Counted from the stretch's first letter, positions 52,201 through 61,645 are shown. The stretch is DNA of 64,000 bases from Paenibacillus sp. W2I17 (GCF_030815985.1 NZ_JAUSXM010000001.1:4712001-4776000); one strand, 5' to 3'. The notes: generated by a model not told the origin, from the sequence alone. Numbers and translations: made by a program.

Positions 52201-52887
52201 GTGGCACGAGAGGGTAAGACGCGATGGTTAATAAGCATTGTACTGACGGTTAGTTTAGCCGGTTGCTCGGCCCCTTTTCCCAACTCACATGAAGGCGCAG
52301 GAAACAGGCTGTCGCCAGAGCGGATGGAAGAATTGAGGAAGGAATACCCGCTATCTACTGACACCCCGGTGATGATCAATATCAGAGAAGTAAGTTTCAG
52401 AGAGATCATGACATATGGGGATGGGGTCGTTGTGGCAGAGGTTATGAACGTTTTGCCGAGTTTCCGTGTGGAGTTGACTACTGAGCCGGGCACGCCTGAG
52501 CGAAAGATGGCTGATAAGGATAGGGCTAATGGAATCACACCCTACCAACCTGAATTCATCTCTTATCAGGTGAAGGTACATGAAGTGGTAACAGGTGATG
52601 ATGTAGCCGATGACACTTTTTTGTTTTACAACGCTGACTTCGCAGGTGTGGAGCCAGAACTTAAACCGGGTATGAAGATTATCGCTGTAGTCAAAAAGGG
52701 GACGACCGGGGAGCAGGTGGGTGGATATTCGTTTACCCGCTACGGCACTTACTATATTGTCGATGATGACTACGTACTTGCCGCCTACGAGGGTGAATCG
52801 GAGGAATTGCTTGATTTTACGGAACAAACGAATGGCATACAGCTGGACGCTTTTATGGATAAAATCAAGAACCTGCCAAAAGGCTAA
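52201..52887 (+). CDS. Secreted lipoprotein of unknown function
   Basis: 228 residues; GTG 52201 with GGGGAGGTGG upstream. A signal peptide (WLISIVLTVSLAGC) has a lipobox L-A-G-C (Cys about 23). The mature domain (about 60-225) is mostly beta: MINIREVSFREIMTYGDGVV, SYQVKVHEVVTGDDV, FLFYNADFAGVEPELKPG, RYGTYYIVDDDYVLAAYEG. The last phrase (x-G-x-Y-x-I-V-D-x-x-x-V-L-A) is recurrent in bacillar lipoproteins involved in secretion of stress signals, but I cannot name a family. It lies 53 nt after the macrolide gene and shares no clear function with it. A strong terminator follows. Confidence 0.8.
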   Translation: MAREGKTRWLISIVLTVSLAGCSAPFPNSHEGAGNRLSPERMEELRKEYPLSTDTPVMINIREVSFREIMTYGDGVVVAEVMNVLPSFRVELTTEPGTPERKMADKDRANGITPYQPEFISYQVKVHEVVTGDDVADDTFLFYNADFAGVEPELKPGMKIIAVVKKGTTGEQVGGYSFTRYGTYYIVDDDYVLAAYEGESEELLDFTEQTNGIQLDAFMDKIKNLPKG

Positions 52888-52945
52888 ATGACTTCATTCC
52901 CGTAGGGCACTTACAGCGATACTCCTAACCGTTTGTTAACCTAGC

Positions 52946-52992
52946 AAAGGGCGATCCCTTCCATGATAACCATGGGAGGGATCGCCCTTTTT
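52946..52992. terminator. Strong bidirectional terminator
   Basis: AAAGGGCGATCCCTTCCATG pairs with CATGGGAGGGATCGCCCTTT, almost perfectly, then T residues; the other strand also has a T run. Confidence 0.9.
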
Positions 52993-53026
52993 CTTTTTCG
53001 TTAAGCGTGGCGCGTAACGATTGTGT

Positions 53027-55309
53027 CTATTTCAAAATACTCACATATTTCCCGTATACAAATGCTACACGTCCATCCAGCTTCACTTTTACCCATCCAT
53101 ACTTGTATGTACTGATCACCTCAAGCACAGTGCCCTTTGGAACGGCAGCAACGACCTTCGCTTTGGATGAAGCGCCAGCACGTACGTTCAGGTAAGCCGC
53201 AGTAACCTTGGCTTGTTTGCCTTTGTTGGCGGTATCCGGCTTACCCGTGCTTGGTGTTGATGGTTTACCAGGTTTCGATGTGCCTGGAGTTGGTTTTGGT
53301 ACTGTTGGTGTCGTAGGTTTCTCAGGAGTAGTTGCTCCCTCACCATTGCCTGCCGCTTTGCGAGCTTTGTTCAGCTGTTGATAGAACGCTCCCTTGGTTT
53401 TCACGCCTGCGAATTGTGCTGCACTCACACCTGCTTTGGCAGATAGCGTATCGATCTCTTCTTGAGTCACTGCATCCAAAATGTTAATGGAGGCAATGTT
53501 GGTGTACTTGCCATCTTCTGTTGTTGGCACAGACATAATGCCATCGTTAATTAACTCCACTACATCTGCACGCTCCGGTGCAGTCAGGTCTACGCCAGTG
53601 ATTTTCCAGTTGTGTTGAATCTTCGGTTCGTAGACACCTTTCATGACATCTTTCAGATAGGCGATGGACAGGTTGCGAATTGTACCTTGAATCTCACCAA
53701 ATGCCGAAGCGTCCTTGGAGGACCATAGCTGCTTGAACTTACGTCCTTCCATCGCGCCGCCTTTGGCAATCAGGGCTTCCATCCGGTAGGCATTCATACC
53801 GAGCTTCAGCGTATCGTCTTCTTTGACCACTGACCCATCGCTGTACTTGAGATTTGTAATCCGATTGCCGTATGGCTTGGTCAGGTCAATCTCATATGTT
53901 ACGCCACCGAAGAAATCATCGGTGCTGTATTTGGAAGCACGTCGTTTCGGATCAAAGCTGACGGTCACATCACCCGGGCGAGTGGAGTTGAAGTACCCCG
54001 CAGACCACTCCATATAATCCATCAGATCGCGTCCGGTCACTTCATATACGGTCACTTCACCAAAGGTGTATTGGTAGTTGAATGCAATATCCTTTTTCTT
54101 GATCGGGCCTATATCCAGCTTGGCCTTGTCGTTATCAATCTGGTGCGCGACCACATCGGCATCACTGTAATGCAACATCACTTCGGTGAAAAAGTCAGAC
54201 AAAGGTGTTTCCTGGATCTGCACCGTAGGAATACCCTTAATCTCATCGGCAGGCACCAGGTTTGTTCCTTTCAGTTCAGCCACTTCAATGTTGGCATCGG
54301 CACGAGCGAACTCGTGGAATGGGTGCAAAGTCTCTTCCAGCGCAGGATCGGAGACTTCATATGTTCCGTCTGCTGCTTTCACAGCGAGAGCTTGAGCTTC
54401 CTTGCTTTTCAGCACAACTTTGTCGCCGTCTTTTTCAAATGTAAGGTCAATTCGAGAGATATGTGAGCCATATTTATTCGGTTCGGAGATCAATACACCG
54501 TTAACCGTTTGGGATTCAATCAAGGTATGCATGTGTCCGGCAAAAATGGCAGCCAGCTCCGGGTTGGCGTTGGCGATATCTGTCACTCCGGTGCCCTGAT
54601 TTCCGTTCTCGTTATCCAATCCCATATGCATGAGTCCAACCATGACATCGACTTTGCCTTTCAGCTCAGCAATGGCCTTTTTGGTCTCTTCCACAGGATC
54701 TTTGACGATGATACCGTCCAGGTGATCCGTCCCTTTCTCAAACTCGGTAATCATAGGTGTGTTCATTCCGATAACACCCACTTTGATTCCGTCTTTCTCG
54801 ATAATCGTATAGGCAGGCATGTAGCGGTCGCCGTTTTCTTTGAAAATATTACCCACGAGAGGTTGTCCATTGAATTGGGAAGAGATCTTCTCCAGTACGT
54901 CCAGTCCAAAGTTAAACTCATGGTTACCCATAACCCATGCGTCATATTTCATCTCGTTCATTGCAACCATCATGGGAGATTGAGGTTGATCATTAAACAA
55001 CTCAGCTGAGTTATCCTGAATCATGTCGCCTGCATCCAGCAGGATCGTGTTGGGATTCTCCGCACGGACTTTTTTCACAATGGTGTAGAGCTGTGTCATG
55101 CTACCAGTTGGATTTGGACCGTCCAGAGCATAGTCCCACGGCATAAATCGACCATGTATATCCGATGTACCCAGCAACGTGATCTTGGTCTCCTTGTCTG
55201 CCTCAGCAGCCTGAACCGGAGTGGAAGCAAAAGGGACAAACAAAATGGAGGCACATAAGAGGAATGATAAAGGCCATCCGGCGAAACGTTTTGTTGAAAT
55301 TTTGCGCAT
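53027..55309 (-). CDS. Secreted 5'-nucleotidase/2',3'-cyclic phosphodiesterase with C-terminal SH3b domain
   Basis: 760 residues. Signal peptide about 1-35 (P-V-Q-A-A). Metallophosphatase domain about 40-340: TSDIHGRF, DAGDMIQD, MGNHEFNFG, FAGHMHTLIES carry the two-metal ligands. The 5'-nucleotidase C-terminal domain follows (about 345-560: ETPLSDFFTEVM, SAGYFNSTRPGDVTVSFD, FGGVTYEIDL). A helical segment (about 590-655), a Pro/Thr/Lys linker and one SH3b domain (about 695-758: AYLNVRAGASSKAKVV) end it, probably for wall binding. The enzyme cleaves extracellular nucleotides to nucleosides and phosphate. GGGAG RBS before ATG 55309. Confidence 0.9.
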   Translation of the reverse strand: MRKISTKRFAGWPLSFLLCASILFVPFASTPVQAAEADKETKITLLGTSDIHGRFMPWDYALDGPNPTGSMTQLYTIVKKVRAENPNTILLDAGDMIQDNSAELFNDQPQSPMMVAMNEMKYDAWVMGNHEFNFGLDVLEKISSQFNGQPLVGNIFKENGDRYMPAYTIIEKDGIKVGVIGMNTPMITEFEKGTDHLDGIIVKDPVEETKKAIAELKGKVDVMVGLMHMGLDNENGNQGTGVTDIANANPELAAIFAGHMHTLIESQTVNGVLISEPNKYGSHISRIDLTFEKDGDKVVLKSKEAQALAVKAADGTYEVSDPALEETLHPFHEFARADANIEVAELKGTNLVPADEIKGIPTVQIQETPLSDFFTEVMLHYSDADVVAHQIDNDKAKLDIGPIKKKDIAFNYQYTFGEVTVYEVTGRDLMDYMEWSAGYFNSTRPGDVTVSFDPKRRASKYSTDDFFGGVTYEIDLTKPYGNRITNLKYSDGSVVKEDDTLKLGMNAYRMEALIAKGGAMEGRKFKQLWSSKDASAFGEIQGTIRNLSIAYLKDVMKGVYEPKIQHNWKITGVDLTAPERADVVELINDGIMSVPTTEDGKYTNIASINILDAVTQEEIDTLSAKAGVSAAQFAGVKTKGAFYQQLNKARKAAGNGEGATTPEKPTTPTVPKPTPGTSKPGKPSTPSTGKPDTANKGKQAKVTAAYLNVRAGASSKAKVVAAVPKGTVLEVISTYKYGWVKVKLDGRVAFVYGKYVSILK

Positions 55310-55486
55310 GTTGTAATCTCCCTTGTTATCTAGTGTCTGTAAAGATATGTATCATTTCATACTAGATAAACATGCGGTGAATGTAAACTCCAATGTAAGA
55401 GTTATGTTGGATTTAAGAGAGTGAATCTATAAATAACTTCAGAAAAAGCATTTAATTCTATTTTCTTTACAATAAAATACTATAAT

Positions 55487-55543
55487 TTGACAGGTGTTAA
55501 AAACCAAAATTATCCAGTAAAATGATGTTTGTAAGCGCTTAAC
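55487..55543 (+). promoter_or_regulatory. Candidate promoter and cre-like site of the xylanase gene
   Basis: TTGACA (55487-55492), 18 nt, TATCCA (55511-55516). TGTAAGCGCTTAAC (55530-55543) downstream is close to the CcpA consensus and nearly palindromic. Confidence 0.5.
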
Positions 55544-55571
55544 AAAAAATGAATACTAAGGAGGAAAATCA

Positions 55572-56534
55572 TTGATTAAGTCTAAGTGGTTCAAAACAGT
55601 CGGCTCATTGGCATTGGTAGGGATTCTCGCTGCTTCTGTTGCGGTTGGTAGTGTGAGTGCTGGTTTGGCGAAAGGTAGCAAATTTCTGGGCAATATTATT
55701 GCCAACCAGGTTCCTTCGAATTTTAGCCCATATTGGAATCAGGTAACTCCGGAGAACTCTACCAAGTGGGATGCTGTTGAAGGCACACGCAACGTAATGA
55801 ATTGGGGCCAGGCGGACATGGCCTACAACTATGCTAACAACAACGGATTTCCGTTCAAATTCCATACGCTCGTATGGGGAAATCAACAGCCAAATTGGAT
55901 TAACAGTCTCTCAGCCGCAGATCAGAAGGCTGAAGTGACACAATGGATTAAAGCCGCAGGACAGCGGTATTCGAAGTCTGCCTTCGTTGATGTGGTGAAT
56001 GAACCTCTGCATGCGAAACCATCCTATCGCAATGCCATTGGTGGAGATGGGGCAACGGGTTGGGATTGGGTTATCTGGTCATTCCAACAGGCGAGACAAG
56101 CCTTCCCTAACTCCAAACTGTTAATTAATGAATATGGTATTATCGGTGATCCCGCTAAAGCGGACCAATATATCCAGATTATCAACCTTTTGAAAAACAG
56201 AGGTCTAGTTGATGGTATTGGAATCCAGGCGCATTACTTCAATATGGACAACGTTTCTGTGAGCACGATGAACACGGTATTGAACAAGCTTGCAGCGACA
56301 GGGTTGCCAATCTATGTATCCGAGCTGGATATGACAGGTGACGATAATACACAATTGCAACGTTATCAGCAGAAATTCCCTGTGCTGTGGAAACACTCTG
56401 CTGTTAAAGGTGTGACGCTGTGGGGTTACAACCAGAATCAAACCTGGCAGGCTGGCTCCCACTTGGTCAACAGCAATGGAACAGAACGTCCGGCTATGCA
56501 ATGGCTGAGAAATTACTTGGCGAACAATCCTTAA
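55572..56534 (+). CDS. Secreted endo-1,4-beta-xylanase, GH10
   Basis: 320 residues with a TTG start (AAGGAGG 7 nt upstream). A signal peptide (about 1-30, VGSVSAG) precedes a single GH10 barrel. It has the family motifs NQVTPENSTKWD, HTLVWGNQQPNW, the acid/base Glu in VDVVNEPLH (about 141) and the nucleophile in YVSELDMTG (about 247-255), with the final LWGYNQNQTW loop. It lacks carbohydrate-binding modules, so it is a minimal secreted GH10 enzyme that cuts soluble xylan and glucuronoxylan. The gene is monocistronic and has a cre-like site upstream. Confidence 0.95.
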   Translation: MIKSKWFKTVGSLALVGILAASVAVGSVSAGLAKGSKFLGNIIANQVPSNFSPYWNQVTPENSTKWDAVEGTRNVMNWGQADMAYNYANNNGFPFKFHTLVWGNQQPNWINSLSAADQKAEVTQWIKAAGQRYSKSAFVDVVNEPLHAKPSYRNAIGGDGATGWDWVIWSFQQARQAFPNSKLLINEYGIIGDPAKADQYIQIINLLKNRGLVDGIGIQAHYFNMDNVSVSTMNTVLNKLAATGLPIYVSELDMTGDDNTQLQRYQQKFPVLWKHSAVKGVTLWGYNQNQTWQAGSHLVNSNGTERPAMQWLRNYLANNP

Positions 56535-56591
56535 GCTCGCGTTTGGACGAGTCTGATCTTCTATGTAAATTGGTTGATTATATAACACCAT

Positions 56592-56640
56592 ATAGCGCCT
56601 GTTCCACATGTTGAGCATGGGAATATGGCGCTATTTGTGT
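56592..56640 (+). terminator. Terminator of the xylanase gene
   Basis: ATAGCGCC pairs with GGCGCTAT, with inner TTCC/GGAA; short T-rich tail. Confidence 0.65.
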
Positions 56641-56670
56641 TAATGCTTTGTCTCAACAGTGTTCGGCAAT

Positions 56671-57831
56671 TTATGGTGCAGGGAAACATTTGATTTTAAT
56701 CCAAATCAAGACAAAAGCGATCAGCGCAAAGATCATTCCGCTCCAGATCAATTGATGTATTCCCAGGTTCGCGATGAACCAGCCGCCGATGGCAGTACCC
56801 AAGGTAATACCAAGGTTGGAAAAGGATACATACAAGCTGTTGCCGAATTCAGGCGCGTCCTGCGCTTCAGCGGTTAACCAGGTTTGGCTTACAATTAATC
56901 CTCCTGAATGCACGGATGCCCAGAGGATGACTACAATAACCATCCACATGAAGTGAGGACCGGCCCAATAGACGAGTGCGTAAGCTGCTACATACAGCAG
57001 GGGGAAGATGAGGACAGTTCGGACCACACTCTTACGCAGAAACTGTCCAAACCCCAAATTTCCGATAATCATGACGACACCAAAGACGGTCAGCATGACG
57101 CTGATCCATGATCCGCTCATGTGAGTGACCTGTCCAAGATACTCGGCGAAATAGCTGTACACGGAAAACATGGCGGCGAATATAAAAATGACTGCGGCAA
57201 CATTCAGCCATAATCCAGGTTTGCGCAGAATACCGAGCTGCTTGCCATAGGACATCTTTTCCTTCACGGGCATCGAGGGTAACCAGATCCATATGCCGAT
57301 CAAAGCGACCACACTGACCATCGCTCCAAACAGGAAGGCGATTTCGAGGGATAGGCGTTCAGCAAGATACGATGTGAGTGGCACGCCAAAGGCAAAGCCC
57401 GCTGTAACTCCAGTGAATACTTTGGCGACGGCCTGACTGCTTTTCTCTGCCGGAACAAGTTGGGCACTGGTGACGAGGGCTACGGAAAAGAAGACGGGAT
57501 GGAATAACGCGGGAATGATACGGAAGATAAGCATGGTATCAAATGTTGTGGCGTAGGCATAGACGACGTTTGAAATGGCAAACATCAGCACAGCGGCTAA
57601 AAGGATAATTTTGCGATTCATCCCGGATGCCAGTAAGGTGAGAAAAGGGCCTGCTATGGCTACAACCAGCGCAAATATACTGACCAGCCAACCTGCCTGT
57701 GCAGCCGAGATACCGAATTTATGCGCAACCTGAGGCAGTACCCCCACGATTCCCATTTCTGTTGTAATAATTCCGAATACCCCGAGTGCCAGCATCAAGA
57801 TAAGGAGTGGATTGACCTGTTGTGATTTCAT
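56671..57831 (-). CDS. MFS efflux transporter, DHA1/AraJ-like
   Basis: 386 residues with 12 predicted TM helices. ATG 57831 has GGAGGTA upstream; the longer frame to 57882 lacks an RBS. The first helix LLILMLALGVFGIITTEMGIVGVLP, the loop SGMNRKIILL between TM2 and TM3, and FHPVFFSVALVTSAQLVPAEKSSQAVA are typical of the AraJ/YdhP-type drug or sugar-derivative exporters driven by the proton gradient. It may export arabinose or a drug, but the substrate is not determinable. No regulator adjoins it. Confidence 0.88.
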   Translation of the reverse strand: MKSQQVNPLLILMLALGVFGIITTEMGIVGVLPQVAHKFGISAAQAGWLVSIFALVVAIAGPFLTLLASGMNRKIILLAAVLMFAISNVVYAYATTFDTMLIFRIIPALFHPVFFSVALVTSAQLVPAEKSSQAVAKVFTGVTAGFAFGVPLTSYLAERLSLEIAFLFGAMVSVVALIGIWIWLPSMPVKEKMSYGKQLGILRKPGLWLNVAAVIFIFAAMFSVYSYFAEYLGQVTHMSGSWISVMLTVFGVVMIIGNLGFGQFLRKSVVRTVLIFPLLYVAAYALVYWAGPHFMWMVIVVILWASVHSGGLIVSQTWLTAEAQDAPEFGNSLYVSFSNLGITLGTAIGGWFIANLGIHQLIWSGMIFALIAFVLIWIKIKCFPAP

Positions 57832-58064
57832 GCAAAGCGTACCTCCAATAAATTTAAATATACAGAAAAGTAGATATATCATGTCGAAATGAGCCTGCCT
57901 TGCCTCCTATAATAAGATGGACATGAGAGTAAGTTCTCTGGATTACATTATATCTAGATTTATAGATTTGTAAATATAAAAGGTGAAACGTCATATCTTT
58001 AAGTCGTCTTCGGCTTGTGTTCTACAGGAGTAATAATGGTGAAAATAAGCACGGTCTGGTCCAT
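57832..58064. other. Intergenic region, no gene recognised
   Basis: AT-rich DNA upstream of the MFS gene. An inverted pair, TAGATATA (57871) and TATATCTA (57949), lies 78 bp apart. A short ORF beginning near 58036 is not supported. Confidence 0.3.
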
Positions 58065-58108
58065 GAAAAATAGCGCCGGCTCAAGGAATTCCTGAGCCTG
58101 ACGCTATT
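58065..58108 (-). terminator. Terminator of the GH30 gene
   Basis: On the minus strand AATAGCG and GGCTCA pair with TGAGCC and CGCTATT, then T residues. Confidence 0.75.
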
Positions 58109-58140
58109 GATCTCTATTCTTTTAACGATGTGTTAAGTTG

Positions 58141-59481
58141 TTATTTCGGTTGAATAACCATGCTGTTGAATGAATCGGCTTCCAGCTCCATGTGTAGGGT
58201 CTGTCCTTCCTCGATGGTCAGATACAGATTTCGACGGTCTTGGAATGGATTATTAATGACAATGATGAGACTGTTATCCGGGTTGCGGAAAGCAACGGAT
58301 TTACCGCTCCAGGCGCCAGACAAGCCGACTCTTCGAGCACCAGGAACAATATGATGAGCGAAGTGTTTCATCACATAATACTCAGGGTTCCGAGTAACCT
58401 CCTTATTGTCGGGATCTATCGTAATCATGGAATTCTGCTCCCAGCCCCATGTGCTGCGGCCTTTGGGTTCCAGAACCATGTTCCAGTAGATGTACGCGTT
58501 CACTCCGTTGCTGAAGTAGTGCTGGTAGAGGTTATATACATATTTGGCATAGTTCCATGAGTTGTTGCCATCACCGCATTCGTTCTCGGTCTGCATATAA
58601 CGCAGCTCCGGATAACTGGCCGAGGTACGTTGAATGGCATTTTTGCCTGCCCATTGATACCCAACACCTTTGATATAGGAATAGGCCTTTGGATCACTCA
58701 GGACAAGCCCGGCATACTCATCGAAGTCATTTGTTTTTTTCTTGATTAATTCTTCCCATGGATCAGGTGCGTTGATCGTTCCCAGCCAGATCTCCGTATC
58801 CAGACCGTGTTTGTCAAAAGCCGGGCCCAGATAATCGGCGATAAACTCACGAAGCTGCTCGCCTGTCCACATGCAAGATGGGAATTTCTGATCTGCAATC
58901 ACTTCGTTCTGTACATGCACCTGATGGATCGTAATGCCTGCTTCACGGTAGGCCTGTACAAATTTTACAAAATACAGGGCGTAGGCCTCCAGAATATCTT
59001 TCTCCCAGCGCAGTGTCCCATAGTTATAGGCTTTCGGCGACTTCATCCACGTTGGTGGACTCCATGGCGAGGCGAAGAATTGCAGATTCGGGTTATAAGT
59101 CAGAGCTTCCTTGATGTAAGGAATCAGATATTTGAAATCACGTTTGATCGAAAAATGTTCCATGGCCACGTCGCCATCCACTTCATTGTGGCTGTACCAC
59201 TGTTCTGCATAATCACTTGCGCCGATCGGCAGGCGACAGATGTTAAACTTGTGCTCACCCTCCGGATGGAAGAGAGAGTGAAATACCTCATGGCGCTGCT
59301 CCTCATTTAAGTGGGACAGAGCCATATAACCAAGCTCGTTGAAACATCCGCCAAACCCTTCCACAAGTTGGTGCTGTTCACCCGTCAGTTTTAAGTTAGC
59401 GCTTTCATTTGTCGGTACAAAAGATAGCTCTCTCCACGGGTTGTCTTGGGTTGTGGAATAACCAGTGAGCATGAGTGTCAT
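58141..59481 (-). CDS. GH30 family glycosidase (glucosylceramidase/beta-1,6-glucanase-like)
   Basis: 446 residues. No signal peptide, so probably cytoplasmic. Family features are VEGFGGCFNELGYMALSHL (about 40-58), the conserved RLPIGASDYA, FFASPWSPPTWMK (about 138-150), the acid/base Glu in HVQNEVIADQ and the nucleophile Glu in YMQTENECGDG, ending in a beta domain VINNPFQDRRNLYL. The acid/base motif is normally QNEP; here it is QNEV. RBS GAGGAGGG, ATG 59481. A perfect cre lies inside the gene at 59394-59408. Action is probably on beta-glucosides or beta-1,6-glucan oligosaccharides; the exact activity is unknown. Confidence 0.88.
   Translation of the reverse strand: MTLMLTGYSTTQDNPWRELSFVPTNESANLKLTGEQHQLVEGFGGCFNELGYMALSHLNEEQRHEVFHSLFHPEGEHKFNICRLPIGASDYAEQWYSHNEVDGDVAMEHFSIKRDFKYLIPYIKEALTYNPNLQFFASPWSPPTWMKSPKAYNYGTLRWEKDILEAYALYFVKFVQAYREAGITIHQVHVQNEVIADQKFPSCMWTGEQLREFIADYLGPAFDKHGLDTEIWLGTINAPDPWEELIKKKTNDFDEYAGLVLSDPKAYSYIKGVGYQWAGKNAIQRTSASYPELRYMQTENECGDGNNSWNYAKYVYNLYQHYFSNGVNAYIYWNMVLEPKGRSTWGWEQNSMITIDPDNKEVTRNPEYYVMKHFAHHIVPGARRVGLSGAWSGKSVAFRNPDNSLIIVINNPFQDRRNLYLTIEEGQTLHMELEADSFNSMVIQPK
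59394..59408 (-). promoter_or_regulatory. cre site inside the GH30 coding sequence
   Basis: Minus strand ATGAAAGCGCTAACT matches the 15-base CcpA consensus WTGNAANCGNWNNCW exactly, about 75 nt after the start codon. Binding would block elongating polymerase. Confidence 0.65.
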
Positions 59482-59506
59482 GTAAATTCCCTCCTCGATT
59501 GAACTT

Positions 59507-59542
59507 CAGTTGTCATATATATTACGTTCAGTATAACAACTG
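59507..59542. promoter_or_regulatory. Inverted repeat upstream of the GH30 gene
   Basis: CAGTTGT (59507-59513) and ACAACTG (59536-59542) are 22 bp apart, flanking an AT-rich core that includes TATACT on the minus strand. Possible operator. Confidence 0.4.
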
Positions 59543-59708
59543 CCGCTGTAAAAGAAGATATGCTAAACCGCGTGAAATTTACCCTAATCCAAGATAGAGC
59601 ATCACGAGTTCGTATTCGCACAGAGAGATCGTATGCTGTATTTGCTTGTGATCGGCGATGTCTATATACCATTATCCAATGTTATAACACAACTGTCTTA
59701 ACACAACC

Positions 59709-59742
59709 AAAATCCCCGCTGATCGTTCAGACGGGGACTTTC
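59709..59742 (-). terminator. Terminator of the LRR protein gene
   Basis: On the minus strand GTCCCCG, then CTGA/TCAG, then CGGGGAT, with a T run. Confidence 0.8.
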
Positions 59743-59754
59743 GCTATGTTTTTC

Positions 59755-61272
59755 TTAAGGCTGTACACTCTCACCAAGCTGTTTATCTTCAAAAATCAGA
59801 ATCGTTTTGCTGCTTCCGATGTAACCAACAGAGGTATTGAATTGCTCCGAGATGAAGCGAACCGGTACAAAAGCTTTACCATTTTTCATCAGAAGAGGAG
59901 CATCATTGATCGCAAGTGTATCATTCACGACAACTTGTTTGTTACCCACGCTCCAGCGGATGGTCTTATCATTCTGTGTGATCACGGCTTCCCGCGTACC
60001 GCTGTTCCAGTTCACACGGGCGTTTAACTGCTCCGAGACAAAACGCAGAGGCACATAGGTGCGCCCTTCATCGATAAAAGGTGCAGCATCCAGTGCATAA
60101 GCACGGTCCCCGACATAGGCGGTGGTAGACCCTTCAATCAGACGCTGGAAGCTGCCCTGCGGCGTTCGTTTCTGCTCCCGCACATTCATCCGGTTCAGAA
60201 GCTGCATCGTATGACTGCCACTCACAACATCCAGATAGTTGTTCTGCACCGTGAGCCCGGCAGGCTCAACCTCTGAGACAGAAGTCTGAATACCGGAGGA
60301 TAAAGAGGTAGACGCCGAGATATCCTGTATAGCATTTGTCGCTGACTGATCACGGGTAAACGTAAAACCTGCGATCGGTGTCAGATCCCACACCCGGTTG
60401 TTGGATAATTTCAACACGTCCAGGCTGGAAAGCTGCCGTAAAGGTTCCAGATCATAGATCTGATTGGACTCTGCATTTAGTTCCGTCAGCCCAGTCATTC
60501 CCTCAAGCCCCTTGAGGTGCTGTACTTGGTTACCAGAGATATCAAGTGTCCGAAGGCGTGTCATGTGCTCCAGTGGTGTCAGATCCGTGATTTGATTACC
60601 TGCCACATTCAGATTCCGCAATGTATTTGGCAATTCAGCCAGTACGTCCAGCGTCTGAATCTGGTTATTCGCTACATTGAGTTGTTGGAGCTGGGTTTTA
60701 CCCATGAGCGGTGTCAGATCGTTAATCGTATTGTTCGAGATCTCAAGCCACTTCAGTGCATCCGCATCCGAGAGGGCCGCAAGACTGGCAATCTGGTTAC
60801 CGCTGGCGTGGAACGTATGTAATCGGTTGAACCCACGTACAACCTCTATGGAAGAAATGGAATTGTTGCTGATATACAGCCGTCCCAAGTCTTTTAATTC
60901 AGCAAGTGCGTCTATGGATGTAATGTAATTATTGCGAACATCGATCTCGCGAAGCTGGGTTAGGTGCTCCAGCGGTGTGAGATCCTCAATCTCATTCCCA
61001 TATAATCGGAGGTGAGTCAGATTGGTTGCATATTCGAGACCAGTCAGGCTGTGAATACCTGCATTGCTCAGATCTACCACCTCAAGCTGCTCCAGATCCG
61101 TTGAAGTTAATGGCACATCCAGAGGTTTGTTCAGGATTAACTTCAGTCCGTCCTCCAAAGCGGGATCTTCAATGATTCCCTCGCCCAAGTCTGTAGTCGT
61201 GTAAGCCATGGCTTGCCCCGATGCCCCGAGACTCAGGATGAATACTAGCAATAGTAGCGTCATTCTTCTCAT
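59755..61272 (-). CDS. Secreted leucine-rich-repeat protein with copper amine oxidase-like stalk domain
   Basis: 505 residues from ATG 61272 (GGAGGG 9 nt upstream; ATG 61281 is too close). Signal peptide about 1-24. Internalin-type LRRs of about 22 residues fill about 55-330 (THLRLYGNEIEDLTPLEHL, LQQLNVANNQIQTLDVLAEL, LRTLDISGNQVQHLKGLEG). The C-terminal part (about 375-500) carries two motifs of the copper amine oxidase N-terminal/stalk type (PFIDEGRTYVPLRFVSEQLN and LLMKNGKAFVPVRFISEQFN), common in Paenibacillus surface proteins. Wall or matrix interaction is likely, ligand unknown. Confidence 0.88.
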   Translation of the reverse strand: MRRMTLLLLVFILSLGASGQAMAYTTTDLGEGIIEDPALEDGLKLILNKPLDVPLTSTDLEQLEVVDLSNAGIHSLTGLEYATNLTHLRLYGNEIEDLTPLEHLTQLREIDVRNNYITSIDALAELKDLGRLYISNNSISSIEVVRGFNRLHTFHASGNQIASLAALSDADALKWLEISNNTINDLTPLMGKTQLQQLNVANNQIQTLDVLAELPNTLRNLNVAGNQITDLTPLEHMTRLRTLDISGNQVQHLKGLEGMTGLTELNAESNQIYDLEPLRQLSSLDVLKLSNNRVWDLTPIAGFTFTRDQSATNAIQDISASTSLSSGIQTSVSEVEPAGLTVQNNYLDVVSGSHTMQLLNRMNVREQKRTPQGSFQRLIEGSTTAYVGDRAYALDAAPFIDEGRTYVPLRFVSEQLNARVNWNSGTREAVITQNDKTIRWSVGNKQVVVNDTLAINDAPLLMKNGKAFVPVRFISEQFNTSVGYIGSSKTILIFEDKQLGESVQP

Positions 61273-61645
61273 TGCATGCATTCCCTCCGATTTTTAGAAT
61301 TATAAAATAATCCGAACAGATTGAGTTAGATAAGTATAGTATTTACACGATAACAGCGACCGGAAGGTTGATCTGCCCACGGAGTGTTCAGTGTGAATTG
61401 AAGAGTTTCACATATGTAGGTTCGGCTAAAAGCACATCTATAGTTATTAACCCGTCAACAGGGAAAAGGAACAAGAAATTTCGTAATGGTTATTTCTCTA
61501 CTTCTATTCTATATGAAACAAACCCTGCTCTGCACTCTTCAGAGAAATATTTATCAAAAAAATGGAACATCTCCCGTAGACGCTATTCAACCCACCCTTG
61601 AAACGGGTATAGATGAAGTAAAGATGCCAATGTGGAGGGGAAGAT
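61273..61645. other. Intergenic region, no gene recognised
   Basis: Divergent upstream regions of the LRR and lipid kinase genes. A 77-codon frame at 61368-61601 has no RBS and no recognisable domain. I see no clear promoter. Confidence 0.3.

Noticed and set aside
57871..57956. Inverted pair TAGATATA/TATATCTA upstream of the MFS gene
   Set aside because: 78 bp apart and AT-rich; expected by chance in such sequence.
58036..58095. 19-codon ORF with a GGAG site between MFS and GH30 genes
   Set aside because: It overlaps the GH30 terminator and looks accidental.
61368..61601. 77-codon frame before the lipid kinase gene
   Set aside because: No RBS, odd composition and no domain.
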